Shown here: piece by piece, positions 39,001-47,815 of the stretch
How positions within the stretch are numbered: position 1 is the first letter of the stretch
How the letters are laid out: each line of letters opens with the position of its first letter
Assembly: GCF_009908295.1 (NCBI RefSeq)
Contig: NZ_JAAALO010000007.1
Coordinates: 279,007 to 343,006 of the forward strand
Reading direction: 5' to 3'
Source of the DNA: Micromonospora rubida
Lineage (GTDB): Bacteria; Actinomycetota; Actinomycetes; Mycobacteriales; Micromonosporaceae
DNA length: 64,000 nt
Program-made: the position numbers and the translations under genes
Notes under the pieces: generated by a model
What the model saw: the letters and a program-made list of their open reading frames with translations, nothing else
The model's database searches: none
Told to the model about the DNA's origin: nothing

Positions 39001-40421
39001 ACGAGCACGTCGGTGCGGCGTTCGACGCCGGTGGCGTTCCACTCGGTGAGCAGCCGGTGGCGCTCGTCCGGGGTCAGGACGTCGAGCTGACCGACCGGGG
39101 TGCCCGGACGGGCCAGGGCCGCGGCGAGGACCTGACGGAAGCGGGCGGCCATCCGTTCGGCGCTGTCGGGATCGAACAGGTCGGTGCTGTACTCCAGGCG
39201 ACCGGTCAGGTCCGGCCCGCGCCGGGTGAGGGACAGGGTGAGGTCGAACTTCGCGGTGGCGGTGTCGCCGGGGACCGGGGTGACCGTGCAGCCGGGCAGG
39301 GCCAGCCCCGCCGCGTCGGCGTCGTGGTAGCTGAACAGCACCTGGAACAGCGGGTTGTGGGCCAGGTCCCGGCTCGGGTGCAACTCCTCGACGAGCTTCT
39401 CGAACGGCAGGTCCTGGTGAGCCAGGGCGTCGCGGGTCTCGTCGCGGGTCCGCTCGACGAGCTGCCGGAAGGTCGGGGCACCGGTCAGGTCGATGCGCTG
39501 GACCAGGGTGTTGGCGAAGAAGCCGACCAGTGGCTGGATCTCGGCGCGTTGCCGGCCGGCCACCGGCGAGCCGACGACGACCTGCGCCGTACCGGTATGG
39601 GCCTGCACGACGACGGCGAACGCGGCCAGCAGCACCGCGAACGGGGTCGCGGCGGCCTCCCGGGCCAGCGCGGTCACCGTCCCGGTGACATCGGGGTCGA
39701 GACGCAGGTCCAGGTGCGCGCCGCGGTAGGTCTGCGTGGGCGGGCGGGGCCGGTCGGTGGGCAGGCTGGCCAGCAGCGGTACGTCGACGAGCCGGTCCCG
39801 CCAGTGGTCGACGAGCCGGTCGAGGGTGGCGCCGGTCAGGTGACTGCTCTGCCATTCGGCGAAGTCGGCGTACTGGACGGGCAGGTCGGGTAGCCGCCGT
39901 CCGGTGTAGGCGGCGGTCAGTTCCCGTTCGAGGATGGAAAGCGACCAACCGTCGCAGACGATGTGGTGGACGGTGAGGCACAGCCAGTGGTCCTCCGGGC
40001 CCAGCCGCAACAGGGCGGCCCGCAGCACCGGCCCGTTGACCAGGTCGAACCGGGTCCGCGCCTCGGCCCCGGCCAGCGCCGCGGCCTCGGCGGCGTCGGC
40101 CACGTCGAGCACGGCCAGGGGTGTCTCCGCCGGCGGCAGCACGACCTGACGCGGCTGGCCGTCCACCGCCCGGAACACGGTACGCAGCACCTCGTGCCGC
40201 CGTACCACCGTGGTCAGGGCCTGTCGTAGGGCGTCGACGTCGAGTGGGCCACGGATGCGGTAGCCCAGCGGGATGTTGTAGACGGGGTTGTCGGGGGTGA
40301 GCTGGTCGAGGAACCACAGCCGTCGCTGCGGGTAGGACAGCGGGTGGCTGCGCTGGGCCAGCCGTCGGGTCAGGTGCTGGGCCAGCAGGGCCCGCCGCGC
40401 GTCGGTGCCGGTGTCACTCAT
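36030..40421 (-). CDS. NRPS, C-A(luciferase-like monooxygenase insert)-T, glycine-type
   Basis: 1463 aa. A C domain (about 15-450, HHIVCDGW) is followed by an A domain split in two. The first half (about 465-690) has YTSGSTGRPKG and the A4 region SFDISVLELL. Residues about 705-1055 are a luciferase-like flavin monooxygenase (MDFSLFYFGG, VWTPERHFHDFGG, ISVASGWQPNDF). The A domain then resumes with A5 NMYGPTEATVW (near 1137) and A10 NGKIDRNRL, then the T domain (Ser in GGNSLL, near 1390). The code I read is DILQLGMVWK, glycine-like. MtaG of myxothiazol biosynthesis has such an insertion for glycine alpha-hydroxylation. The frame is continuous, so this is not an assembly error. ATGA overlap with the preceding NRPS gene. 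Confidence 0.93.
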   Translation of the reverse strand: MSDTGTDARRALLAQHLTRRLAQRSHPLSYPQRRLWFLDQLTPDNPVYNIPLGYRIRGPLDVDALRQALTTVVRRHEVLRTVFRAVDGQPRQVVLPPAETPLAVLDVADAAEAAALAGAEARTRFDLVNGPVLRAALLRLGPEDHWLCLTVHHIVCDGWSLSILERELTAAYTGRRLPDLPVQYADFAEWQSSHLTGATLDRLVDHWRDRLVDVPLLASLPTDRPRPPTQTYRGAHLDLRLDPDVTGTVTALAREAAATPFAVLLAAFAVVVQAHTGTAQVVVGSPVAGRQRAEIQPLVGFFANTLVQRIDLTGAPTFRQLVERTRDETRDALAHQDLPFEKLVEELHPSRDLAHNPLFQVLFSYHDADAAGLALPGCTVTPVPGDTATAKFDLTLSLTRRGPDLTGRLEYSTDLFDPDSAERMAARFRQVLAAALARPGTPVGQLDVLTPDERHRLLTEWNATGVERRTDVLVHDLIAAQTRRTPDRVAVRDAGPGDQPGLTYRELDERAERFAATLRGHGVGADVPVGVLLHRGTDLVVTLLAILKAGGAYLPLDAALPADRLTFMVADSGTRVVVTTDRLAGRLGGLPVTTVAPGTPPADPAPAGPGSADDLAYVMYTSGSTGRPKGVLVTHRNVSTFFAGMDREFGPDADGGRDPVGPTWLAVTSASFDISVLELLWTLTRGFEVVVRGDEPTSGAATATGAPVSAEVQARPMDFSLFYFGGDRGGAADNRYRLLVEGARFADRNGFHAVWTPERHFHDFGGLYPNPSVAAAAIATITERVRIRAGSVVVPLHDPLRVAEEWAVVDNLSGGRVGISVASGWQPNDFVLAPERYADRKNLMLAGIDEVRRLWRGGTVSRPRPGGDHVSVRVYPPPVQPELPVWVTSARSPDTFRMAGEIGAGLLTHLLGHSVEQLDEKITIYRRAWREAGHAGSGHVTLMLHTFLGTDTEQVRELVRAPLCGYLKSSFDLLSGLGAVSGSSSDFRALPEEELDALVEQAFDRFFDTAALLGTPEAAADLVDRLKAIEVDEVACLIDFGVDHDHVLAALPHLRAARDISEDRRRVALADEPVAAQLRRHRVTHLQCTPSLAGVLAEDPDTRATLRDLRRLLVGGEALPAALGADLAGLVNGGVHNMYGPTEATVWASTQRVTGDRPVASTVPLGRPLADVRAYVVDPGLRPTPVNVPGELLLGGPGVTRGYHGRPALTAERFVPDPFAADGSRLYRTGDLARWRPDGTLEFLGRLDHQVKIHGHRIELGEIESVLAAQPDVRAAVVVLRGDGAHRSLAAYCQPAHAGDPAADPAALRAALARALPDYMVPATVTVLDELPLTPNGKIDRNRLPDPHTAGPDRYLAPRTDVERTIAEVWAQLLGRDRVGLDDNFFHLGGNSLLAVQARARLLACDVTGLSLVDLFRYPSVRALAAACATTGDRPDTLAGAQQAAGRRAAALSAAVSRRARRS

Positions 40422-43400
40422 CCGTCCGCCTCGTTGTCCGCGAAGTCGTGCAGCAACTGGTCGACCTGCTCGGGGGTGAGTTCGTCGACGTTCAGCAACA
40501 GGTCCTCCATCTGGTGCCAGTTGCCGGCTGCGATGCGGCCCGGCCCGGCCGCGTCGCCGTCCGGCGTACGGGTGTCGAGGGCGGCGACCAGATCGGCGAC
40601 GGTGGGGGTCCGCAGGAAACGGGCCAGTGCCACGTCGGCGCCGAACGTCTCGTTCACCCGGGCCACCAGCCGCATGGCGAGCAGGGAGTGCCCACCGAGG
40701 GCGAAGAAGTCGTCGTCGAGGCCGACCTGGTCGAGCCCGATCAGGTCGGCGCAGATCGCGGCGACGGTCCGCTCGGTGCCGGTCCGTGGTGGACGGAAGG
40801 CCACCCGCAGGCTGATGCGTTCGACCTCGGTGGCCGGCAGGGCCGCCCGGTCGAGCTTGCCGTGCTCCGTGAGGGGGAGAGCGGCCAGGGACACGTACGC
40901 CGCGGGCACCAGGTAGGGCGGCAGCCGCTCGGCGAGCCAGGCCCGCAGGTCCGTGGCGCTCGGCTCGGCCCGACCCGCCGCGGGAACGACGTAGGCGACC
41001 AGGCGTCGACCGGCCCGACTGTCGACGACGACCGCCGTGCCGGCCACCGCCGGGTGGTCGAGCAGGGTGTTCTCCACCTCGCCCGGCTCGATGCGGAAAC
41101 CGGAGATCTTGACCTGGCCGTCGACCCGACCGAGGAACTCCAGCACCCCTCCGGTGCGCCAGCGCACCACGTCACCGGTGTCGTAGAGGCGGGAGCCGCC
41201 GGCGCCGAACGGATCGGGGACGAACCGCTGCGCGGTCAGCGCGGGCCGGCCGGCATAGCCCCGGGCCAGGCCGGGACCACCGAGGTAGAGCTGACCGGGT
41301 ACGCCCTCGGGCACCGGGCGCAGCTCGTCGTCGAGCACGTACGCGGTGGTGTTGGCGATGGGTCGGCCGATGGGTACGGAGGTGGCCTCGTCGGGCAGGT
41401 CGGTGATGTGGTGCACCACGGCGAAGGTGGTGGTCTCGGTGGGGCCGTAGCCGTTGAGCAGCCGGGCCGGGGCGTGCGGGCCGCGCAGCAGTTGACGGAT
41501 GCGGACCGGGTTCAGCGCGTCCCCGCCGACGAGCAGGTTGGTCATGGTGGCGAAGCTGTCCGGCCGGTGCGCCATGACCTCGTTGAACAGGGCCGAGGTG
41601 AGGAACATGCTGGTGATGGCGCCCCGACGCAGCTCGTCGCCCAGGTGACCCGGGCTCAGGATGGTGTCGCGGGGGATGACGCAGACGGTGCCGCCGTGCA
41701 GCAGGGCACCCCACACCTCGAAGGTGATCGCGTCGAAGGACGCGTCGGCGACCTGGGCGATGCGCTCGTGTGGGCCGAACCGGACGAAGTCTGTGCCGCA
41801 GACCAGGCGCAGGATCGCGCGGTGCGCGACGGCCACTCCCTTGGGTCGGCCGGTGGAGCCGGAGGTGTAGAGGAGATAGGCGGCGTTGTCCGGGCCGGCG
41901 GGGGAGTCCGGGACGGCGTCGAGCTGGTCATCCGGCCCGGCCAGCGGGTCGTCGCCGGTGACCACGTCCACGTCGTCGGTGGGCAGCACGCCGGCCAGGT
42001 CGGCCCGGGTGACCACCACGCGGGCCCCGGAGTCCGCCAGCAGCCAGCGCAGCCGTTGCGCTGGGTAGCCGGGGTCGAGCGGGACGTAGGCGCCGCCGGC
42101 CTTGAGGACGGCCAGGAATGCGGTGATCAGGTCGCTGCCGCGTTCGAACAGGACACCGACCGGGGTGTCGGCGCGGACGCCCCGGCGGCGCAGCAGCCGG
42201 GCCAGCCGGTCGGCGCGGGCGTCGAGGTCGGCGTAGCTGAGGGTCTGCCCGGCGGACTCGACGGCGGGGGCGCGCGGTCGCCGGGCCACCTGTTCGGCGA
42301 ACAGGTCGGGCACGGTGCGGTCCGCCGGGAAGGCGGCGGCGGTGCGGTTGTACGTGTGGACGATCCGGTCCTGCTCCTCCGCCCCGAGCAGCGGCAACCG
42401 GCCGACCGGCTGGTCGGGGTCGGTCATGGCCGCGTCGAGCAGCCGGATGTAGTGCCCGGTCATCCGTCGCATCGTCGACGCGTCGAACAGGGCGGTGGCG
42501 TACTCCCAGATCAGGGTGATCGGCGCGGTGTCGTCGCGGTGGCCGCGCCCGGCGTGCTGTTCCGCGCGGGGCAGGACCACGATGTTCAGGTCGGTCTTGG
42601 CGGTGCCGTTGTGTCGTTCCAGGACGGTGCCGGTCAGCCCGGCGAAGCTCAGCCGCGGCATGGGGGAGTCGTGGAAGCTGAACATGACCTGGAACAGCGG
42701 GTTGCGGGACGGGTCGCGCACCGGGTCGAGGGCCTCCACCAGCCGGTCCAGCGGCACGTCGGCCCACTCGTAGGCACGCGCGGCGCGGGTGTGCACCCGG
42801 CGGACCAGATCGGTGAAGCCGGGACGGCCGGACAGGTCGACGCGCAGCGGCAGGGTGTTGACGACCATCCCGATCATGCGTTCGGTCTCGGCGAGCCGCC
42901 GGTTCGCCACGCCACTGCCGATGATCATGTCGTCCTGGCGGGCGTAGCGGCTCAGCAGGGCGGCGAAGCCGGCGAGCATGGTGGCGTAGAGGGTGACCCC
43001 GTGCCGGCGGCTGTACGCGCGCAGCCGCTCACCCAACTCGCCGGCCAGGTCGATCCGCAGCGACGCGCCGGTGAAGCTCTGGGTCAGCGGGCGAGCCCGG
43101 TCCAGCGGCAGCGCCAGCTCGTGCGGTGCGTCGGCCAGTTCCCGGGTCCAGTGCGACAGGTGCCGGTCGAGCGGCTCACCCCGCATCCACCCGCGCTGCC
43201 AGAGCGTGAAGTCCCGGTAGCGGCAGGCCACCGGCGGCAGGTCCGGCTCCCGCCCGGCGGCGTAACTGCCGTAGAGGGCGGTGAGCTCGTCGATGAGGAC
43301 GGCGAAGGACCAGCCGTCGTGGACCAGGTGGTGTTCGACGTGGACCAGGGTGTGGTCGTCGTCGGCGTGCCGGATCAGCGCCCACCGGGCCAGCGGTGGG

Positions 43401-45544
43401 CTGGCCAGGTCGAATGGTTCGCGCAGATACTCGGCCACGGTCTGCTCGGCCCGCCGGCCGCGCTCCGGCTCGTCGTACGCGGACAGGTCGACCAGCGGGA
43501 GATCGATGGCGCAGTGGGCCGAGACGCGTTGCTCGGGACCGTCCGGACCGGCGACGAAACCGTTACGGAAGATGTCGTGGCGGCGGATGATCTCGTTGAG
43601 CGCGGCCCGCAGTGCCGCCCGGTCGAGCAGCCCGCGCAGCCGGATGGTGGCCTGGGCGTGGTACGCCCGGTTACCGGGGTCGAGCTGGTCGAGGAACCAG
43701 ATCCGCTCCTGGGGCAGGGACAGCGGCACGACCGCGTCGGGGTCGGCCGGGCGCAGCGGCGGTGGGCTGGGTGCGCGCTCGGTGTCGTCGGCATCGTCGA
43801 GCGCGGCGGCCATGGCGGCGACGGTGGGGGACCGGTAGATGACCCCGACCGGCAGTTCACCACCGAGCTCGGCGCGGACCCGCGCGGCGAGCCGGCCGGC
43901 CATCAGCGAGTTGGCGCCGAGCGCGAAGATGTCGTCGTGCACGCCGAGGCGCTGGTCGGCCGGCACGGGGTCCGTGGCGCCGGGGTGGCCGAGCAGGTCG
44001 GCGACGAACCCGGCGAGGAGCTGCTCGGTGCCGGTGCGCGGGACGGTGACGGTGTCGGTGAGGCCGGCGCTGGCCCGGTCGGGTTCGGGCAGGGCGGACC
44101 GGTCGATCTTGCCGCTGACGGTCAGCGGCAGCGCGTCGAGGGTGACCACCACGTCCGGCACCAGGTAGGCGGGCAGCCGTTCGGCGAGGTGGGCGCGCAG
44201 CCCGGTCGGGTCGTGGTCGCTGACGGCGTACCCGACCAGGCGGGTGCCGTCGCCGGAGCCCCGGGCGACCACGATCGCGTCGGTGACGGAGGGATGCCCG
44301 GCCAGCACGGCCGTCACCTCGTCCGGTTCGACCCGGTGCCCCCGTAGCTTGATCTGGTGGTCGATGCGGCCGATGTACTCGAGGGTGCCGTCGGGGTGGC
44401 GGCGCACCTGGTCGCCGCTGTGGTACCGACGTACGCCGGGCGGACCGCCCGGGTCGGGGACGAACCGCTCGGCGGTCAGCGCGGGCCGGGCATGGTAGCC
44501 CCGGGCGACGCCGGCTCCGCCGATGACCAGCTCACCGACCTCGCCGTCGGGCACCGGACGGCCGTCGGGGTCGACCACGGCGACGTGGACGCCGCTGACC
44601 GGTACGCCGATGGACGGACGCCGGCCGTCGGCGTACACCTGTGCCAGAGTGGCCCAGACGGTGGCCTCGGTGGGGCCGTAGGCGTTGTACATGCGCCGGC
44701 CGGGAGCCCAGCGTCGCACCAGCGGCTCGGCGAGCGCCTCACCGGCGCAGATCAGCACGGCCAGGTCGGGCAGGGCCTCGTCGGGCAGGACGGCCAGCAC
44801 CGACGGGGGCAGCGTGAGGTGACTGATCCGCCGCGTCCGCAGGGTGCCGACCAGGTCCGGTCCGGGGGCGATGGCGGCCCGGTCCGCCAGGACCAGGGTG
44901 GCGCCCGTGGCCAGTGCCATGGTGGTCTCGAACACCGAGGCGTCGAAGCTGGACGGGGCGAACTGGAGGACCCGGTCGCCGGGGCCCACCCCGAACGCGT
45001 CGGCCTGGGCCCGGACCAGGTTGGCCAGGCCGCCGTGGCTGAGCAGGACGCCCTTGGGACGCCCCGTGGACCCCGAGGTGTAGATCGAGTAGGCGAGGTG
45101 CCGACCGGTCGACGGCCGCGGCGGCGGATCGGGTGCCGGCCCGGAGCCCGCCACCGCCTCGGCCGGGTCGACGCGGCGTACCCGCCCGGCGGGCAGCCGA
45201 TCCATCGTGGACGCCTCGGCGACGACCAGCTCCACGCCGGAGTCGGTGAGCATGTAGGACAGCCGCTCGGCGGGGTAGGACGGGTCGAGCGGCACCCAGG
45301 CGCCGCCGGCCAGCAGGATGCCGAGCGCCGCGACGACGGATTCGATCGACCGGTCCAGGGCGATTCCGACCGGCACGTCGGGCCCGACGCCGTGGCGGCG
45401 CAGGTGGCGGGCCATGCCGTGGGCGTGCGCGACCAGTTCGGCGTAGCTCAGCGACCGGTCGGCGGACTCCACCGCGACCGCGTCGGGGGTACGGGCGGCG
45501 TGTGCGAGGACCGCCTCGTGGAACAGCACGGAATCGCCGGGCAT
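40418..45544 (-). CDS. NRPS, A-T-C-A-T
   Basis: 1708 aa. A1 (about 10-500) has YTSGSTGRPKG and NAYGPTEATVW, and T1 has its Ser in LGANSLMAG (near 543). The C domain (about 605-1040) has HHLVHDGW near 740. A2 (about 1075-1570) has NGYGPTETTTF and HGKLDRAAL, and T2 its Ser in GGHSLLA (near 1615). Codes by my alignment: A1 DAFTIAAVWK, aromatic/Phe-like but with Trp at the ninth position; A2 DAFFLGGTFK, Val/Ile-like. Beginning with A, it looks like the initiating protein of the core line, feeding the C domain of the next protein. There is no N-terminal acylating C domain. It is second in the operon, 14 bases after the DUF5829-like gene. Confidence 0.92.
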   Translation of the reverse strand: MPGDSVLFHEAVLAHAARTPDAVAVESADRSLSYAELVAHAHGMARHLRRHGVGPDVPVGIALDRSIESVVAALGILLAGGAWVPLDPSYPAERLSYMLTDSGVELVVAEASTMDRLPAGRVRRVDPAEAVAGSGPAPDPPPRPSTGRHLAYSIYTSGSTGRPKGVLLSHGGLANLVRAQADAFGVGPGDRVLQFAPSSFDASVFETTMALATGATLVLADRAAIAPGPDLVGTLRTRRISHLTLPPSVLAVLPDEALPDLAVLICAGEALAEPLVRRWAPGRRMYNAYGPTEATVWATLAQVYADGRRPSIGVPVSGVHVAVVDPDGRPVPDGEVGELVIGGAGVARGYHARPALTAERFVPDPGGPPGVRRYHSGDQVRRHPDGTLEYIGRIDHQIKLRGHRVEPDEVTAVLAGHPSVTDAIVVARGSGDGTRLVGYAVSDHDPTGLRAHLAERLPAYLVPDVVVTLDALPLTVSGKIDRSALPEPDRASAGLTDTVTVPRTGTEQLLAGFVADLLGHPGATDPVPADQRLGVHDDIFALGANSLMAGRLAARVRAELGGELPVGVIYRSPTVAAMAAALDDADDTERAPSPPPLRPADPDAVVPLSLPQERIWFLDQLDPGNRAYHAQATIRLRGLLDRAALRAALNEIIRRHDIFRNGFVAGPDGPEQRVSAHCAIDLPLVDLSAYDEPERGRRAEQTVAEYLREPFDLASPPLARWALIRHADDDHTLVHVEHHLVHDGWSFAVLIDELTALYGSYAAGREPDLPPVACRYRDFTLWQRGWMRGEPLDRHLSHWTRELADAPHELALPLDRARPLTQSFTGASLRIDLAGELGERLRAYSRRHGVTLYATMLAGFAALLSRYARQDDMIIGSGVANRRLAETERMIGMVVNTLPLRVDLSGRPGFTDLVRRVHTRAARAYEWADVPLDRLVEALDPVRDPSRNPLFQVMFSFHDSPMPRLSFAGLTGTVLERHNGTAKTDLNIVVLPRAEQHAGRGHRDDTAPITLIWEYATALFDASTMRRMTGHYIRLLDAAMTDPDQPVGRLPLLGAEEQDRIVHTYNRTAAAFPADRTVPDLFAEQVARRPRAPAVESAGQTLSYADLDARADRLARLLRRRGVRADTPVGVLFERGSDLITAFLAVLKAGGAYVPLDPGYPAQRLRWLLADSGARVVVTRADLAGVLPTDDVDVVTGDDPLAGPDDQLDAVPDSPAGPDNAAYLLYTSGSTGRPKGVAVAHRAILRLVCGTDFVRFGPHERIAQVADASFDAITFEVWGALLHGGTVCVIPRDTILSPGHLGDELRRGAITSMFLTSALFNEVMAHRPDSFATMTNLLVGGDALNPVRIRQLLRGPHAPARLLNGYGPTETTTFAVVHHITDLPDEATSVPIGRPIANTTAYVLDDELRPVPEGVPGQLYLGGPGLARGYAGRPALTAQRFVPDPFGAGGSRLYDTGDVVRWRTGGVLEFLGRVDGQVKISGFRIEPGEVENTLLDHPAVAGTAVVVDSRAGRRLVAYVVPAAGRAEPSATDLRAWLAERLPPYLVPAAYVSLAALPLTEHGKLDRAALPATEVERISLRVAFRPPRTGTERTVAAICADLIGLDQVGLDDDFFALGGHSLLAMRLVARVNETFGADVALARFLRTPTVADLVAALDTRTPDGDAAGPGRIAAGNWHQMEDLLLNVDELTPEQVDQLLHDFADNEADG

Positions 45545-45558
45545 CGACGTACCTATCC

Positions 45559-46449
45559 TCAGGCCGGTGGGGTGAACGTCCAGTGGGCGGTGCCGTCCTG
45601 CCGTAGGACCAACCGCGAGGTGCCGCCGAAGACGAACGACTGGTGCCGCTGCGGTGCCTCGTGCAGGTCCGTGGTGATGTCGAGAACCCCCTCGGGCGCG
45701 GTGGCCGAGCAGACGAGGGTGATGTCGACGCCCGGGCCGGTGATCCGGTACGTCGGGCCGGTGTCGGAGGCGGCATCACCGGCGGGCCCGGCTGGGGCGG
45801 CCGTGATCCGGTAGCCCATCGCGGTGAGCGCGTCGGCCATCCGGGCGGCCCGCTGCGGGCGGGCCCGCAGGGTGACCGCGGTGATGTCGCGCAGCCACCG
45901 CCGGTCGTGGGTCCCGGCGCCGAAGGCCGCGTCGAGGTAGCCGCTGCGCAGCAACTCCCCGTCGGGTCCCCGGCGGGCGGACACCGAGTCGAAGTACTCC
46001 CCGGTGACCTCGTTGAGGAACATCAGCAGCGGGCTGTCCTCGCCGAGGTCGACCCGCAGCATGTGGTACCAGGGTTGGGGCTCGCCGGTGTCGGCGCTGG
46101 TGCGGTGCACCAGTTCGTAGCGGCCGCCGGGGCCGGCGTCCAGGACCTCCCGGGCCCGCTGCACAGAGCCGGGGTGCTCGAAGGAGAAAACCAGACCACC
46201 GGTGAGGCGGTGCGATCCGGGAAGCGAGCCGTCGAACAACTCCAGCAGGGTGTTCTCGCCGGCCACCCCGAGTGCCGAGTACTGCCCGGCGACCGAGCTG
46301 GTGACGTTTTTAGGTTTCACTCGGGCGAATTGTTCACCCAGCATGTCGCAGGCGAGAATCTCTTGGAAGGTGGCTTCGTCGAGCAATACCACGACGTGGT
46401 CCAGTAGTGGGGCTGGAATGGCGTGCGCATGGCCCTGCGCGAATGGCAC
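45559..46449 (-). CDS. DUF5829-like / VOC-like protein of unknown function
   Basis: 296 aa. The N-terminal part, PLLDHVVVLLDEATFQEI followed by GENTLLELFDG, has the look of a vicinal-oxygen-chelate (glyoxalase-like) half domain as in the DUF5829 family. A second possible half begins near ITAVTLRARPQRAARMADAL. No catalytic assignment is possible. It is the first gene of the 17.6-kb core operon and lies directly before the first NRPS, so a role in tailoring, resistance by sequestration or precursor supply is open. The GTG start has GAGAGGAAA about 7 bases upstream. Confidence 0.6.
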   Translation of the reverse strand: MPFAQGHAHAIPAPLLDHVVVLLDEATFQEILACDMLGEQFARVKPKNVTSSVAGQYSALGVAGENTLLELFDGSLPGSHRLTGGLVFSFEHPGSVQRAREVLDAGPGGRYELVHRTSADTGEPQPWYHMLRVDLGEDSPLLMFLNEVTGEYFDSVSARRGPDGELLRSGYLDAAFGAGTHDRRWLRDITAVTLRARPQRAARMADALTAMGYRITAAPAGPAGDAASDTGPTYRITGPGVDITLVCSATAPEGVLDITTDLHEAPQRHQSFVFGGTSRLVLRQDGTAHWTFTPPA

Positions 46450-46504
46450 GTCGATTTCCTCTCGTCGTTCTGAGGCCGCTCCACCACGGGATTCAGGCGT
46501 GATC

Positions 46505-46550
46505 AGCCTAATTTCGCCGCCGGGCCTCCGAGTACTGGGGGAAACCCCAC
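46505..46550. promoter_or_regulatory. LuxR-type operator between the two core operons
   Basis: CTGGGGGAAACCCCAC (46535-46550) fits 13 of 16 positions of the PimM-type consensus CTVGGGAWWTCCCBAG and is a second copy of the better site at 25764. On the minus strand a possible -10 (TAGGCT, 46505-46510) places the box next to the -35 of the leftward core operon. It is also about 110 bases upstream of the KASIII gene, so it could serve both operons. Confidence 0.5.
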
Positions 46551-46635
46551 CGGGCAGAACCTAGGGGGCGCGGTGCGGGTGTCGCGGTGTTAACTGGCTA
46601 CTGGCTAGAACTCAAAGAGATGTAAGGGATTCAAT

Positions 46636-46665
46636 ATGAATCTACCTATTCGGCGGGTACCGTGA
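46636..46665 (+). CDS. nine-codon leader peptide coupled to KASIII
   Basis: An ATG with AAGGGA correctly spaced (46624-46629, 6-base spacer) starts the short frame MNLPIRRVP, whose TGA overlaps the GTG of the KASIII gene (GTGA). The KASIII start itself has only a weak ribosome site, so translation of this leader may deliver ribosomes to it. It is too short for any homology call. Confidence 0.4.
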   Translation: MNLPIRRVP

Positions 46666-47789
46666 CGACCCGGTCGGCAGTGCTCACCGGGGTGGGTGGC
46701 TGGGTGCCGCCGCGCGTGGTCACCAACGCGGACCTCTCCGCCGGACTGGACACCTCGGACGAGTGGATCCGGTCCCGTACCGGCATCGCGCAACGCCACC
46801 TCGTCGATCCCGGCATGTCCACGGCGGACCTGGCAGTCGAGGCCGCCCGGCGGGCCCTGGCCTCCGCCGGGACGCCCGGCGTCGACGCGGTCGTGGTCGC
46901 CACCATGACGCCGGACCGGTCCTGCCCGGCCACCGCACCCGAGGTCGCCTCCCGGCTGGGGCTGACCGGGGTGGCCGCCTATGACCTGGGCGCGGTCTGC
47001 AGCGGGTTCGTCTACTCCCTGGCCACCGCGGCCGGCCTGATCGCCACCGAGCTCGCCGACCAGGTCCTGGTCATCGGCGCCGACGCGCTCTCCAGCGTGA
47101 CCAACCCGGCCGACCGCTCCACCGCCGTGGTCCTGGCCGACGGGGCGGGGGCGGTCGTGCTGCGCGCGGGCGGCCGCGACGAGCCCGGCGCACTCGGCCC
47201 CTTCGACCTCGGCAGCGACGGAGGCGGAAGCGACCTGATCCAGGTGGCCGCCGGCGGAGCCCGGCAGCGACTGTCCGGTCGGCCCACCGACCCGGCCGAC
47301 TTCTACTTCACCATGGACGGACGCGAGGTGTTCCGCAACGCGGTCACCCGGATGGCCGCCTCGTCGCGCGCCGTCGTGCGGCGCGTCGGCTGGCAGCTCG
47401 ACGAGGTCGACCGGGTGGTCAGCCACCAGGCCAACATCCGCATCCTCAGCGCCCTCGCCGACGAACTCGATCTGGACCGGAAGCGAATCGTGTCCAACAT
47501 CGACCGGGTCGGCAACACCGGTGCCGCCTCCATCCCGCTGGCCATCGCCGACGCCGACGCCACCGGCGTGGTCGCCGCTGGCGATCGAGTCCTGCTCACC
47601 GCCTTCGGCGGGGGCCTGACCTGGGGATCGACGGTGCTCGTCTGGCCCCAGTTGCGGCCCGCTGAGCGGCCGGAAGACCCACCGAAACCCGCCGTCGCGA
47701 CGGACCCGGCCGGCGCCGGGACGGCCCCGGCGCCGGCGCCGCACCAACCGACGTCCGAGCCGTCGGTCACCGGCCCGGCCACGCGGTGA
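46662..47789 (+). CDS. 3-oxoacyl-ACP synthase III (KASIII/FabH-like)
   Basis: 375 aa. The catalytic triad is Cys in DLGAVCSGFVYS (near 111), His in VVSHQANIRIL (near 250) and Asn in RVGNTGAAS (near 285). KASIII enzymes start acyl chains by condensing an acyl-CoA with malonyl-ACP, and some act as acyltransferases. The genes for an ACP and a KAS follow at once, so this is a dedicated short acyl-chain system rather than housekeeping fatty acid synthesis. The last 45 residues form a Pro/Ala-rich tail that is absent from ordinary FabH. GTG start, coupled to a 9-codon leader frame. Confidence 0.9.
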   Translation: MTTRSAVLTGVGGWVPPRVVTNADLSAGLDTSDEWIRSRTGIAQRHLVDPGMSTADLAVEAARRALASAGTPGVDAVVVATMTPDRSCPATAPEVASRLGLTGVAAYDLGAVCSGFVYSLATAAGLIATELADQVLVIGADALSSVTNPADRSTAVVLADGAGAVVLRAGGRDEPGALGPFDLGSDGGGSDLIQVAAGGARQRLSGRPTDPADFYFTMDGREVFRNAVTRMAASSRAVVRRVGWQLDEVDRVVSHQANIRILSALADELDLDRKRIVSNIDRVGNTGAASIPLAIADADATGVVAAGDRVLLTAFGGGLTWGSTVLVWPQLRPAERPEDPPKPAVATDPAGAGTAPAPAPHQPTSEPSVTGPATR

Positions 47790-47815
47790 CCCACGGACCA
47801 CGAGGAGCGTGTGAC

